From Pseudomonas marginalis (lineage in GTDB: Bacteria; Pseudomonadota; Gammaproteobacteria; Pseudomonadales; Pseudomonadaceae), in assembly GCF_024169655.1 (NCBI RefSeq), contig NZ_JALJWV010000001.1:2113001-2177000 (forward strand): a stretch of DNA of 64,000 bases, given 5' to 3'. Position numbers and translations under genes: made by a program. This document shows, piece by piece, positions 28,333 through 37,146 of this stretch. Positions within the stretch are counted from its first letter, which is position 1. The number at the start of each line of letters is the position of its first letter. The notes beneath the pieces were generated by a model. It saw only the letters and a program-made list of their open reading frames with translations. It did no database searches and was not told the DNA's origin.

Positions 28333-31300
28333 ATGAGTATCGATCCGCACCAAATCGCCCGGCGTTTCGCCGAGCTGACCCCTGAACGGCGCCAGGCCTT
28401 CCTCGCCAAGCTCGAGGAAAACGGTATCCGCTTCACCGACCTGCCCATGGTCGCGCTGCCTCGACCGGACGTATCGCCGTTGTCCGCTGCCCAGCGCGGC
28501 CTGTGGATCGCCTGGCAGCGCGAGCCCGACAGCCCGGCCTACAACCTGGCGGGCGTGCTGCGCCTGGGGGGGGTGTTGAATGTCGGCGCCCTGGAGCAGG
28601 CTTGCAACGATTTGCTCGTGCGCCACGAAGCGCTGCGTACGTCCTTCACTCAGGACGCCGACGGCGAGCCTCAGCAATACGTCAACCCCGCTCGGTTTCA
28701 GGCACTGGCGTACCTCGAACCGGACGAGGAAGCATCGCGGCAGCGGGCCCAGGCACTGACTTGCGAGCCATTCGACCTGCTAGCCGGACCGGCACTGCGC
28801 CTGGAGTTGCATCGCCTGGACCTACAGCAGCATCGGCTGGTCATCGTCCTGCACCATATTCTCGCCGATGGCTGGTCCATCGGCCTGATCATCGAAGACC
28901 TGGCCGCGGCTTACGCCGCGCGCTGCCAGGGACAGGCTGTGCAATGGTCGCCGCTGGCCGTGCAATACGCCGATTACGCCGGTTGGCAGCAACGCTGGCT
29001 GGATGCTGGAGAGCAGGCCCGGCAACTCGATTATTGGCGAAAGCAACTCGGCGACGATCACACACCCTTGGCGCTGCCGCTGGACCGCCCACGCAGCGCG
29101 GTTCGCGACCCGCGTGGGGCGAGCGTGCGCGTGCAATTGCCAGCGCACACCAGCGAACGCTTGCGCAGCCTTGCCAAGGCCAACGGCGCGACCACGTTCA
29201 TGGCCATGCTGGCGCTGCTTAACCTTTTGCTCGCACGCCAGAGCGGTGCCGACAGGGTCAGCATCGGCTCGCCGCTGGCCAACCGCAGCCGTGCCGAAAC
29301 CCAGCGCGTGGTGGGCTACTTCACCACCTTGAGCGTGTTGAGCACCCGCGTCGACGAGCTATGCAGTTTTACCGTGCTACTGAATCAGGTGCGCGGCACC
29401 TTGCTCGAGGCTCAGGAACATTCCCAACTGCCGTTCGACCAATTGTTGCAGGCCCTGGCACCACCCCGTGAGGCGGGCACGCATCCGCTGTTTCAGGTTA
29501 AGTGCACTGAGCAGTCGGCCAGCCGACCACAGCGCTTCGCCGACCTGTCCATGAGCCTCGACGGGCTGGCGGCGGGCGACGTGCATTTCGACCTGAGCGT
29601 GGATTTCACTGGCCGTGCCGATGGCATCGACGTGCTGATCGCCTACGCCTGCGACCTGTTCGACGACGAGCGCATCAAGACCTTGGCCGCTAGTCTGTCT
29701 GCATTGGCCGACGCCGTCAGCCTGGCGCCGGACCGACCGTTGCTGGAACTGGCCGTCGGGCCTGTAGACCGCGCCGATGCCCCGACAATCGCCGCTGAAG
29801 ATGTGCTTGTCGGCTGGCAGCGCCAGCATCGTCTCAACCCTGACGCCGCAGCCTTGACCTGCAACGGTACTACCTTCAGTCGCGCACACATCGACCATGC
29901 CGCCGAGGCCCTTGGCCAACACCTGCTGGCCCGTGGCGTCGGTCCCGGTGCCAGGGTGGCGTTGCTGACCGGACGCACGCCGGGACTGGTGACCGGCATC
30001 CTGGCGGTGCTCAAGTGCGGCGCTGCCTATGTGCCCATCGATGTGCGCTGGCCGGCCGAACGCCGCGCTGCGGTGTTGGCCGACAGCGGTGTGTGCTTGG
30101 TATTGGGTGACGACCCTCAAGTGCCTGGCCTGGACTGGCTGGCGCTGGATCTGGACGTGCCGATGCCCTCGTCGCTGGCAGCCTGGCCGATCCAGGTGCC
30201 GCAGTTGCCGGCCTATTTGATCTACACCTCGGGTTCCAGCGGCGCGCCGAAGGCGGTGGTCGCCAGTCGCGGCAACTTGGCCGCGTATGTCGCAGGGCTG
30301 GGCCAGCGCCTGCAATGGCCTGCGAACAGCAGTTTCGCCATGGTCTCGACAGTGGCCGCCGACCTCGGTCATACGGTGCTGTTCGCCGCCCTGAGCCAGG
30401 GTGGCCTGCTGCACCTGGCCGACGATGAGCATGTCTTCGACCCCGACGCCTTTGCCCAGTGGCAAGGCGAGCAGGGCGCCGACGTACTGAAAATCACCCC
30501 AAGTCATTTGCAGGCCTTGCTTAACGCCCGCGAACCGGCCCAAGTGCTGCCACGGCACACGTTGATCCTCGGCGGCGAAGCCACTTCCTGGCGGCTGCTC
30601 GATGAGATTCGCAAGCTCGCCCCGCAATTACGAATTTTCAACCACTACGGTCCCACCGAAACCTCGGTTGGCGCGCTGTGCCAGGACGCCGCCAATGCGG
30701 ATCGCCTGCACGCCCGCACGTTGCCCATCGGCACCCCGCTGGCTGGCGTCGAGGCCCGGGTCCTGGATGCCTATCTGAATCCGGTGGCGAGGGGCGTGAT
30801 GGGCGAGTTGTACCTGGGCGGCCCTGGCGTCACCCAGGGTTATTCGGGCCGGCCGGGCTTGACCGCCGAACGCTACGTGCCGGACCCGTATGGCGCGCCC
30901 GGTGCGCGCCTGTATCGCAGCGGTGATCGCGTGCGCCGCCTCGACGATGGCAGCCTGGAATATCTGGGCCGCAGCGATGATCAGGTGAAAATCCGTGGCT
31001 ACCGGGTTGAGCCTGGCGAAGTCAGCACCGCTATCCGCCATCTGGCCGGGGTGCGCAACGCGGCGGTGATCGCCGTGCCCGGTCAAGACGGCGGTGACCA
31101 GTTGCATGCCTATCTGGTGCTGGCGGCCGGGACTGCCGTGGAAACCGTGCGCCAGTCCTTGGCTATCCAATTGCCGGACGCCTTGGTGCCATCCCACTGG
31201 ACAGTGCTGGAGCAACTGCCACTGACCGCCAATGGCAAACTCGACCGTCGCGCATTGCCGACGACGCAGACCACCCTGCCGGTGAGCGATGGCCCGCGCG

Positions 31301-32391
31301 GCCCGGTGGAACAGGCGCTGGCGCAGTTATGGAGCGACCTGCTGGGGCGTAGCGATATTTCCCGCGACGCATCGTTTGGCGAACTGGGCGGCGACTCGTT
31401 GCTCAGCCTCAAATTGCTTGCGCGCATCCGCAAGCAGGGCCTGCAAGGGGAGCGCAAGCTGAGCCTGGCCGACCTGCTCAATGCCCCGAGCCTCGCCGCC
31501 TTGGCCGAACGCTTGACCCCACCGCCAGTGACCGACCCGGACGTGGTGTTTTTGTCGCGTTCGGGCGACGGCGTGCCGCTGTTTTGTCTGCCGGGGTTGA
31601 TCGTCAACAGCAGCGAATTCAAGCCGCTGGTGGATGCCCTGGGGGGGCAACGGCCGGTGTATGGCTTTGTCAGCCATGTCTATACCGAACAACGTTGGCG
31701 TGGCTACGACTTGCCAGCGCTGGCCGGCGAGTACGCGGACTACATTGCCCGCACCGTCAAGGGCGGACGCTGCGCCTTGCTCGGCTGGTCGTCCGGGGGC
31801 GAGTTGGCCCTGGAGACCGCGCGCTTGCTGCAAGGGCGCGCCCAAGTAGATGTGCTTTGCTTGGTGGATGTGTTCGAGTCGGTGCCATTCCATCCACGGC
31901 AGCCGCTCGACAAGGCCGCGCGCGCCCAGGCGCAACCACTGCTGGACAGTTGGCTGGCCCGCTCGACCATGGCTGCCCAGTGGCGTGGGTTGTTCGCGCT
32001 GATGGACGACCCTGAGCGCGATGCCCTGGCCGAACATGTGCTGGCTTGCGACGGGCAATTGCCCAGCGACGGGCCGGATCTACTGTCTCGGGAATTCGAA
32101 CAGTGGGCGTTGCTCGACAAGCGATTGAAAGCTGCCCGCCATGTGCATGCGCCACTGGCAATAGACGCGCATGTCTGGCAGGCCGCCGACTCCCTGACCC
32201 GCAGCGAACGCCTGCGCGACTGGAGCACCCTGGTCAACGTCGTCGAGCAGCACTGCGTGGCGGATGCGCACCACCTGGACATTATCCGCCACCCGGGATT
32301 CATGACCGACCTGGCGCGGTCCTTAGCGGCCCTTGAAGCAGCTAAGCGACCAGAGGGCGCTAAATTTGCCAAGGCCGCGAGCGTCTTCTAA
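28333..32391 (+). CDS. NRPS terminal module 7: C-A(Asp)-T-thioesterase
   Basis: ATG 28333 directly follows the previous stop; an upstream in-frame ATG at 28180 lies inside the preceding gene and is rejected. The protein is 1352 residues. Order: LCL-type condensation with intact HHILADG (174-180); adenylation (about 490-970) with [12 protein letters not shown] and pocket residues reading DLTKIGHVGK (AADLGHT, LKITPSH, LILGGEA, FNHYGPTETSVG), an Asp code like module 1; carrier GGDS (Ser1022); type I thioesterase (about 1065-1330) with GWSSGG, nucleophile Ser1153, and a probable catalytic His in HHLDIIRH. It adds the last residue and releases the peptide by hydrolysis or cyclisation; which one cannot be read. 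There is no interface domain, so this Asp is probably hydroxylated on its carrier by the stand-alone enzyme at the left edge. Confidence 0.93.
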   Translation: MSIDPHQIARRFAELTPERRQAFLAKLEENGIRFTDLPMVALPRPDVSPLSAAQRGLWIAWQREPDSPAYNLAGVLRLGGVLNVGALEQACNDLLVRHEALRTSFTQDADGEPQQYVNPARFQALAYLEPDEEASRQRAQALTCEPFDLLAGPALRLELHRLDLQQHRLVIVLHHILADGWSIGLIIEDLAAAYAARCQGQAVQWSPLAVQYADYAGWQQRWLDAGEQARQLDYWRKQLGDDHTPLALPLDRPRSAVRDPRGASVRVQLPAHTSERLRSLAKANGATTFMAMLALLNLLLARQSGADRVSIGSPLANRSRAETQRVVGYFTTLSVLSTRVDELCSFTVLLNQVRGTLLEAQEHSQLPFDQLLQALAPPREAGTHPLFQVKCTEQSASRPQRFADLSMSLDGLAAGDVHFDLSVDFTGRADGIDVLIAYACDLFDDERIKTLAASLSALADAVSLAPDRPLLELAVGPVDRADAPTIAAEDVLVGWQRQHRLNPDAAALTCNGTTFSRAHIDHAAEALGQHLLARGVGPGARVALLTGRTPGLVTGILAVLKCGAAYVPIDVRWPAERRAAVLADSGVCLVLGDDPQVPGLDWLALDLDVPMPSSLAAWPIQVPQLPAYLIYTSGSSGAPKAVVASRGNLAAYVAGLGQRLQWPANSSFAMVSTVAADLGHTVLFAALSQGGLLHLADDEHVFDPDAFAQWQGEQGADVLKITPSHLQALLNAREPAQVLPRHTLILGGEATSWRLLDEIRKLAPQLRIFNHYGPTETSVGALCQDAANADRLHARTLPIGTPLAGVEARVLDAYLNPVARGVMGELYLGGPGVTQGYSGRPGLTAERYVPDPYGAPGARLYRSGDRVRRLDDGSLEYLGRSDDQVKIRGYRVEPGEVSTAIRHLAGVRNAAVIAVPGQDGGDQLHAYLVLAAGTAVETVRQSLAIQLPDALVPSHWTVLEQLPLTANGKLDRRALPTTQTTLPVSDGPRGPVEQALAQLWSDLLGRSDISRDASFGELGGDSLLSLKLLARIRKQGLQGERKLSLADLLNAPSLAALAERLTPPPVTDPDVVFLSRSGDGVPLFCLPGLIVNSSEFKPLVDALGGQRPVYGFVSHVYTEQRWRGYDLPALAGEYADYIARTVKGGRCALLGWSSGGELALETARLLQGRAQVDVLCLVDVFESVPFHPRQPLDKAARAQAQPLLDSWLARSTMAAQWRGLFALMDDPERDALAEHVLACDGQLPSDGPDLLSREFEQWALLDKRLKAARHVHAPLAIDAHVWQAADSLTRSERLRDWSTLVNVVEQHCVADAHHLDIIRHPGFMTDLARSLAALEAAKRPEGAKFAKAASVF

Positions 32392-32463
32392 GAACACGTT
32401 ATCTGGCGGCCGGCCCCGATGTTCCGGCCCGCTCTCTCACCCTCTCTGGAAGGAATCGGTCAC

Positions 32464-33819
32464 ATGACCCAGCACCTCACCCCGGCGGCTCCCCACGACC
32501 TGATTGGCATCGGCTTCGGCCCTTCCAACCTGGCCCTGGCCATTGCCTTGCAAGAGCGCGCGGAGCAGGGCGGCAAGGCCTTCGACGCGCTCTTCCTGGA
32601 GCGCCAGTCCGACTATAACTGGCACGGCAACACCCTGGTCGCCCAAAGCGAACTGCAGATTTCCTTCCTCAAGGACTTGGTGACCCTGCGCAATCCGTCC
32701 AGCCGTTTCTCGTTCGTCAACTACCTCAAGGTCCATGGCCGGCTGGTGGACTTCATCAACCTGGGCTCGTTCTATCCGTGCCGCATGGAGTACAACGACT
32801 ACCTGCGTTGGGTCGCTATGCAATTCGCCGAGCAGAGCCGTTATGGCGAGCACGTGCTGCGCGTCGAACCGGTGGTCGAAGCGGGCGGTCGGGTGCGGCA
32901 TCTGAATGTCATCAGCCAGAACTTGCACGGTCGCGAAGTGAGCCGCCAGGCCCGCTCGGTGATCGTCAGCACGGGTGGCACACCGAAGGTTCCCCAGGCG
33001 TTTGCCGGCTTCAAGGACGACCCACGGGTGTTCCACCATGGCCGTTACTTGTCGGCCATGGCCACCCAGCCGTGCACCCGTGGAGAGCCGATGCGTATCG
33101 CCGTGGTCGGTGCCGGGCAGAGCGCCGCCGAGGCGTTCATTGACCTCAATGACAGCTACCCGAACGTGCAGGTCGACATAATCCTGCGCGCTGGCGTGCT
33201 CAAGCCTGCTGACGACAGCCCGTTCGTCAACGAAATTTTCGGCCCCGATTACACCGACCTGGTGTTCAACCAGCCGGAAACCGAGCGCGAGCGGCTGATC
33301 CGCGAGTACCACAACACCAACTACTCGGTGGTGGACCTGAGCCTGATCCAGCGCATCTACGGAATTCTTTATCGCCAGAAAGTCTCCGGCATCAATCGCC
33401 ATGGTTTCCTCTGCCGGCGAATGATCGAAAGCGCCAGTGAGGTTGATGGCCGCGTGCAATTGCAACTGCGCGACCTCGGCACGGGCAGCACCGAGGCGCG
33501 GCGCTACGACGCGGTGATCCTGGCTACCGGCTACGAACGTCGTTCGCATCGCGAACTGCTCGCCCCACTCAAAGACTATCTGGACGACTTCCAGGTCGAT
33601 CGCGATTATCAACTGCTGGCACGCCCGGAGCTGGAAACACCGGTCTTTATCCAGGGCTTCAGCCAGCAGTCCCATGGCCTGAGCGACACGCTATTGTCTG
33701 TGCTGCCGGCACGCTCCGGGGAGATCGCCGCCGCCCTGGAGAAGCGACTGGAGGGCATTCGTCAGCCCCAATCGGCCCCTGACGCCCGCCGCGCGGCCGG
33801 TCTAAGCGTCTCGGCCTGA
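32464..33819 (+). CDS. L-ornithine N5-monooxygenase (PvdA-like)
   Basis: 451 residues from ATG 32464, which has GGAAGGA nine bases upstream; an in-frame ATG at 32419 has no such site. Motifs of the lysine/ornithine N-hydroxylase family: FAD-binding GIGFGPSN (15-22), NADPH-binding GAGQSAAE (216-223) and ATGY (354-357), plus the family-typical QISFLKDLVTLRNP and DYLRWVA. The enzyme turns L-Orn into N5-hydroxy-L-Orn with FAD, NADPH and O2 in the cytoplasm, supplying a hydroxamate precursor. It sits 72 bp after the last NRPS gene and is probably cotranscribed. No formyl- or acetyltransferase for finishing the hydroxamate is seen in the window; it may lie left of base 1. Confidence 0.93.
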   Translation: MTQHLTPAAPHDLIGIGFGPSNLALAIALQERAEQGGKAFDALFLERQSDYNWHGNTLVAQSELQISFLKDLVTLRNPSSRFSFVNYLKVHGRLVDFINLGSFYPCRMEYNDYLRWVAMQFAEQSRYGEHVLRVEPVVEAGGRVRHLNVISQNLHGREVSRQARSVIVSTGGTPKVPQAFAGFKDDPRVFHHGRYLSAMATQPCTRGEPMRIAVVGAGQSAAEAFIDLNDSYPNVQVDIILRAGVLKPADDSPFVNEIFGPDYTDLVFNQPETERERLIREYHNTNYSVVDLSLIQRIYGILYRQKVSGINRHGFLCRRMIESASEVDGRVQLQLRDLGTGSTEARRYDAVILATGYERRSHRELLAPLKDYLDDFQVDRDYQLLARPELETPVFIQGFSQQSHGLSDTLLSVLPARSGEIAAALEKRLEGIRQPQSAPDARRAAGLSVSA

Positions 33820-33855
33820 TGGCTGAATATTGGCGGCCGATCGGGTATGCTGGGT

Positions 33856-33876
33856 AAATGATGTTGTTTCTCATTT
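33856..33876. promoter_or_regulatory. Fur box candidate upstream of fhuF
   Basis: A 21-bp imperfect palindrome, AAATGA and TCATTT arms around TGTTGTTTC, resembling Pseudomonas Fur boxes of the AATGATAAT-CATT type. It lies 33 bp before the fhuF start in the 90-bp gap after the ornithine hydroxylase. It implies that fhuF has its own iron-repressed promoter. Confidence 0.55.
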
Positions 33877-33909
33877 GTCCATTTTCATGAACAAGGGTGC
33901 CAGGGGCTG

Positions 33910-34665
33910 ATGATCGACGTGCTTGCACCGCTGTTTCGTGGTGATTTCGAAACCTACCGGGAAGTGTTGGTGCTGGACGACGATCCTCGTCCGGCCACCC
34001 CCTACCACACGCTGTTGGCGCCCAGCGCTTTTGGCGACTTGCAAGGCCGCTTCGGCCAGCGCTACAGCGGTAGCGACCGCCGTGCCTTGGCGTCGTTGTG
34101 GGCGAAGCACTACATCGTCAAGCTGCTGCCACCCGTGATGGGGGCCACGTTGCTGTTGCGCTGGCGTCTGCCGCTGTCTCTGGCCGACACAGCCCTGGTG
34201 TTGGATGAGGAGCTCTTGCCCCAGGCGTTTCGCCTGATCGGCAAAGGCGAGCCGTTCGCGGCCGATGTAAGCGATCCGTTCGAGCTGTTCTCGGGCTTGC
34301 TGGACGATCACTTGCAGCCGCTGTTCCAGGCCATGGCCAGTCAGGTGAAGCTGTCGCCCAAGGTGCTGTGGAGCAATGCGGGCAACTACTTCGAAAACCT
34401 GCTCAACCTGATGGCCAAGGCCGGCATGCCCGCCGAACGCCTGGCGCCAGGCCGCCTCTTGCTGGAAACCAAGACCCGCCCCGATGGTACCCGCAATCCG
34501 CTTTTCCAACCGGTGCAGTATCTGCCCATCAACGATGAACACGGTCAGGCCAGCTTGCGCCGCGAGCGTAAGGTCTGCTGCGTGCGCTACCTGTTGCCCG
34601 AGCTCGAGCTATGCGGCAACTGTCCGCTTAAGGTCAAGCCATCCGGCAAGCGGGTTTGTGCCTGA
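33910..34665 (+). CDS. fhuF: FhuF-like ferric siderophore reductase
   Basis: 251 residues, preceded by AGGGG. The C-terminus has the FhuF signature Cys-Cys-x10-Cys-x2-Cys (Cys223, 224, 235, 238), which holds an unusual [2Fe-2S] cluster, plus one further Cys at 250. FhuF proteins reduce hydroxamate-bound Fe(III) in the cytoplasm to free the iron. Its position after a hydroxamate-forming gene, behind a Fur-box candidate, fits that role and suggests that the intact ferric siderophore reaches the cytoplasm. It converges on the ABC ATPase gene. Confidence 0.85.
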   Translation: MIDVLAPLFRGDFETYREVLVLDDDPRPATPYHTLLAPSAFGDLQGRFGQRYSGSDRRALASLWAKHYIVKLLPPVMGATLLLRWRLPLSLADTALVLDEELLPQAFRLIGKGEPFAADVSDPFELFSGLLDDHLQPLFQAMASQVKLSPKVLWSNAGNYFENLLNLMAKAGMPAERLAPGRLLLETKTRPDGTRNPLFQPVQYLPINDEHGQASLRRERKVCCVRYLLPELELCGNCPLKVKPSGKRVCA

Positions 34666-34826
34666 AGGACACATGTGGGGATTTGATCCCGCTGCGCGCC
34701 AAGCGAATGGATTGTATGTGGCGCGCACGTGTTCACGAGGCTGCGTTGCTGACACATGGATTCGCTAGCAAGATGCCATCCCGGTTAACGCCGCCCCCCG
34801 AAAAAACTGCGACCCGGTGGAATCAC

Positions 34827-35594
34827 TCAGTAGTGAAAACTGATTGCCGATCCATCGCGCGGGTGCGGCATGACGCCCATGCTGATGCCGTAGATGGACT
34901 CCAGGACTTCACTGTTCATCAAGTCCGCCGGTGGGCCCTGGATCAGCAACCGGCCGCTGTGCAACGCCACCAGGTGGTCGCAGTAACGCGCAGCCATGTT
35001 GATCTCATGCAGTACCACGACCACGCCGAGGTCCAGCTTGTGGCTCAACTCGCGAATCAACCCCAGTACCTCGACCTGATGAGCAATGTCTAAAGCCGAG
35101 GTCGGCTCGTCGAGCAGCAGATAGCGGCTGTTCTGTGCCAGCAGCATGGCCAGCCAGACCCGCTGGCGTTCGCCGCCAGAGAGGTTGTCCACCAGGCGGT
35201 CGGCATAAGCAGTGGTGTGAGTCAGTTCCAGGGCCTGTTCGACCTGCGCGTGATCCTGCTCGCTCAAGCGTCCCAGTGCGCCATGCCACGGGTAGCGGCC
35301 AAAGCGCACCAGTTCGCGCACGGTGAGGCCGTCGGCGGCGGGCAGTTGTTGCGGCAAGTAGGCCACCTGCCGTGCGAACTCGCGGTTTTTCCAGGCCGAC
35401 AACGGCACGCCATCGAGCGTTACCGTTCCCTGGCTCGCGGCTTGCTGGCGGGCAAGCAACTTGAGGAGGGTCGATTTCCCGGAGCCGTTATGCCCGATCA
35501 AACCGATGATCTGGCCATCGGGCAGGGTCAGGTCCAGCGGGTGCAGGAGGGTGCGCTCGGGGATTTCGAAAGAGACGGCCTGCAACTCGAACAT
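34827..35594 (-). CDS. Iron-siderophore ABC transporter ATP-binding protein (FepC/FhuC family)
   Basis: 255 residues. Walker A GHNGSGKST, Q-loop LPQQLP, signature LSGGERQR, Walker B YLLLDEP and switch His in VVLHE are all present. PAADGLTVRELVRFGRYPWHG is typical of FecE/FhuC/FepC ATPases for ferric siderophores. The expected permease and binding-protein genes are on neither side: fhuF converges on it, and the upstream side is a gene-poor region with transposon debris. It may serve a transporter encoded elsewhere, or be what is left of an operon cut by rearrangement. Confidence 0.88.
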   Translation of the reverse strand: MFELQAVSFEIPERTLLHPLDLTLPDGQIIGLIGHNGSGKSTLLKLLARQQAASQGTVTLDGVPLSAWKNREFARQVAYLPQQLPAADGLTVRELVRFGRYPWHGALGRLSEQDHAQVEQALELTHTTAYADRLVDNLSGGERQRVWLAMLLAQNSRYLLLDEPTSALDIAHQVEVLGLIRELSHKLDLGVVVVLHEINMAARYCDHLVALHSGRLLIQGPPADLMNSEVLESIYGISMGVMPHPRDGSAISFHY

Positions 35595-35769
35595 TGGAAG
35601 GTCCTAGGGCAAAAAAGACACTAATTTAGAGCAAACAAGAAGCATTATCAAAGGTTGTGTGGTGCGCGTCGGTGAAGATGGCGCGTTATCCTCGCAGGGT
35701 TCATTCGTTGTTTCTTGAAACCATCGGTTTGCGGCTCTCCACTCAAATGTGATGAGCGTCGTTCACCTT

Positions 35770-35910
35770 TCAGACGTTGCTTGCAATGTGAGCTTCGATA
35801 AATGGGCGGATAGCTGCCTTCAGGTCGGCGACGCGGGTGAAGGTGCCCCGGTGCGAAGTTGCACGCCACTTGACCACCCGTTTGCGTTCGACCTGACCCG
35901 CGATTGCGTC
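35770..35910 (-). pseudogene. Transposase C-terminal remnant, possibly IS630-like
   Basis: The minus frame encodes HRGTFTRVADLKAAIRPFIE, then a stop soon after. This resembles the late part of IS630-type DDE transposases (RGTFTSVADL-AI-FI pattern). No catalytic region or intact frame remains. The family call rests on this one motif. Confidence 0.4.
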
Positions 35911-35952
35911 GGATTTGACCGGCATGCGTTGAAACCATGATCGGCAGAGAAC

Positions 35953-36138
35953 GGCCGATTGTGTTGAAAAAGTCGATCCTTCCAGGCTGCGCATGTACTG
36001 ACTGCTGAAGATGCCTTTCTTGTGCGCGGCTACGCGAAATCTGAGCCCGGAACCCTCTGCTCAAAGTAAAGATTTCAATCTCAAGCGCATACTTTTCTGC
36101 CGTGGAAACCATGGCCGACTTTTTCAACACAATCGGCC
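35953..36138. mobile_element. 186-bp element with perfect 23-bp terminal inverted repeats (MITE-like)
   Basis: Bases 35953-35975 (starting GGCCGATTGTGTTGAAAAAG) recur exactly as the reverse complement at 36116-36138. The 140 bp between hold no gene. Ends of the GTTGAAAAAGTCG type occur in Pseudomonas insertion sequences, so this is probably a non-autonomous derivative or an IS deleted to its ends. No clear target duplication is visible. Confidence 0.7.
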
Positions 36139-36235
36139 AGGAGCAGACATTCAAACCGCTAGCCAAATACACTGTCGAGAAGATCGCATTCAGAAATTTT
36201 GGTGCAAGTGTGCAGCCAAGGAAAAGGGAGGATTC

Positions 36236-36622
36236 ATGAGTCTTGATCTATGCTTGGAAGCTGATAATACGCTCACAATTTCGACGCTGAGCAAAGCACT
36301 TGCGAATGCTGGTGCCTGGGAAATAGAGGTCGCAGGAAATGGGCTATACGCTGAATTTAACTCGGGACTTAAATTGAGTACCAAAGACGTACTCGATGAC
36401 CCTACGATTTATGCTGAGAATACAATGGGTATCGCCTTCCCTGTCGCGGTGCGTTGCACCATCAGAATAAAAGGGCCCGAACCAGAGGGGGAGTCGGCTA
36501 TGGAAGATTTGGATAAAATCGCTCAGTCCATATTTCAATCGTGTTCGGCCTTCTTTCTTATTAGCTTTCAGTTCGAACAAACCTTGTACTGGCGAGATGC
36601 GACAGGACTGCATCGTCCTTGA
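36236..36622 (+). CDS. Small hypothetical protein, acidic, AT-richer than neighbours
   Basis: 128 residues. ATG 36236 follows a strong AGGGAGG site, which makes it more credible than the longer frame from 36011. There is no signal peptide and no clear membrane segment. The sequence is acidic in its second half (GPEPEGESAMEDLDKIAQS) and rich in beta-type and aromatic stretches (FFLISFQFEQTLYW). I recognise no domain. Base composition is visibly lower in GC than the NRPS or pst genes, which suggests transfer. Size, composition and an isolated position beside IS debris are typical of orphan immunity proteins of toxin systems, but that is only inference. Confidence 0.6.
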   Translation: MSLDLCLEADNTLTISTLSKALANAGAWEIEVAGNGLYAEFNSGLKLSTKDVLDDPTIYAENTMGIAFPVAVRCTIRIKGPEPEGESAMEDLDKIAQSIFQSCSAFFLISFQFEQTLYWRDATGLHRP

Positions 36623-36769
36623 GGTAGGTGCCTGCGCGTCCTCTTTCAGACATTTCTGAATGGTGTTTTTCGGACGAAAACGCCCCTGAATTGAGGAGCT
36701 GCTTTTGGCCGTTGCTGCTCCTCGGGGTAACACGCCAGATGCTAAGACGGAACGTATCGGAAGAGTGTT

Positions 36770-36982
36770 ATGACAAACAGCAAAAAGCCGCAACACTGCA
36801 CGATCTGCGCACGCCTACTCGACAATACGGAAGATCCCCTATCAGGCAATACCGGCGGGGATTGCTGGGCATGCATAGGCGCTATCGAGGCGGAAATGGG
36901 ATGCGCAGAGTCGCTCGACTACGTACGCCAAGAATACGAGGCAGGACTTCGGCCTGGCTGGATCGATCCGTTCAAGCCATGA
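36770..36982 (+). CDS. Small Cys-rich protein with two CxxC pairs
   Basis: 70 residues from ATG 36770 behind GGAAGAG. Two CxxC pairs (HCTIC and DCWAC) flank NTEDPLSGNTGG, followed by a short conserved-looking tail ending GLRPGWIDPFKP. The arrangement suggests a zinc-ribbon-like fold. I recall similar small proteins of unknown role in other Pseudomonas genomes, sometimes near polymorphic toxin loci, but cannot verify this here. It lies 147 bp after the previous orphan gene on the same strand. A 203-codon frame crossing it in another phase is considered spurious. Confidence 0.65.
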   Translation: MTNSKKPQHCTICARLLDNTEDPLSGNTGGDCWACIGAIEAEMGCAESLDYVRQEYEAGLRPGWIDPFKP

Positions 36983-37146
36983 CTCGAAAGCTGGATTACG
37001 ACTGCTTTGGGCCGTTCTCTCCCGATCATGCCCACGAATCGTACTGGTCAAATCCGATGCAAATGACTGGTCAGGTCGAATGCAAATGGGTGGGCAAGTC
37101 CGTGCAATTACCCACCCAGGCACAGAGCGCTTCAGTGCGGCCTGTA

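Larger units (their letters stand above)
35595..36235. other. Gene-poor region with mobile-element debris
   Basis: No convincing intact gene. The first part should hold the ABC ATPase promoter; a GATAATG half-site reading on the minus strand near 35645 could be a weak Fur site. The rest holds the transposase remnant and inverted-repeat element listed separately. A 174-codon minus-strand frame crosses all of this but has no family features. Confidence 0.6.

Noticed and set aside
35648..36172. 174-codon minus-strand frame across the debris region
   Set aside because: It runs through the inverted-repeat element and the transposase remnant, has no ribosome site and no family features.
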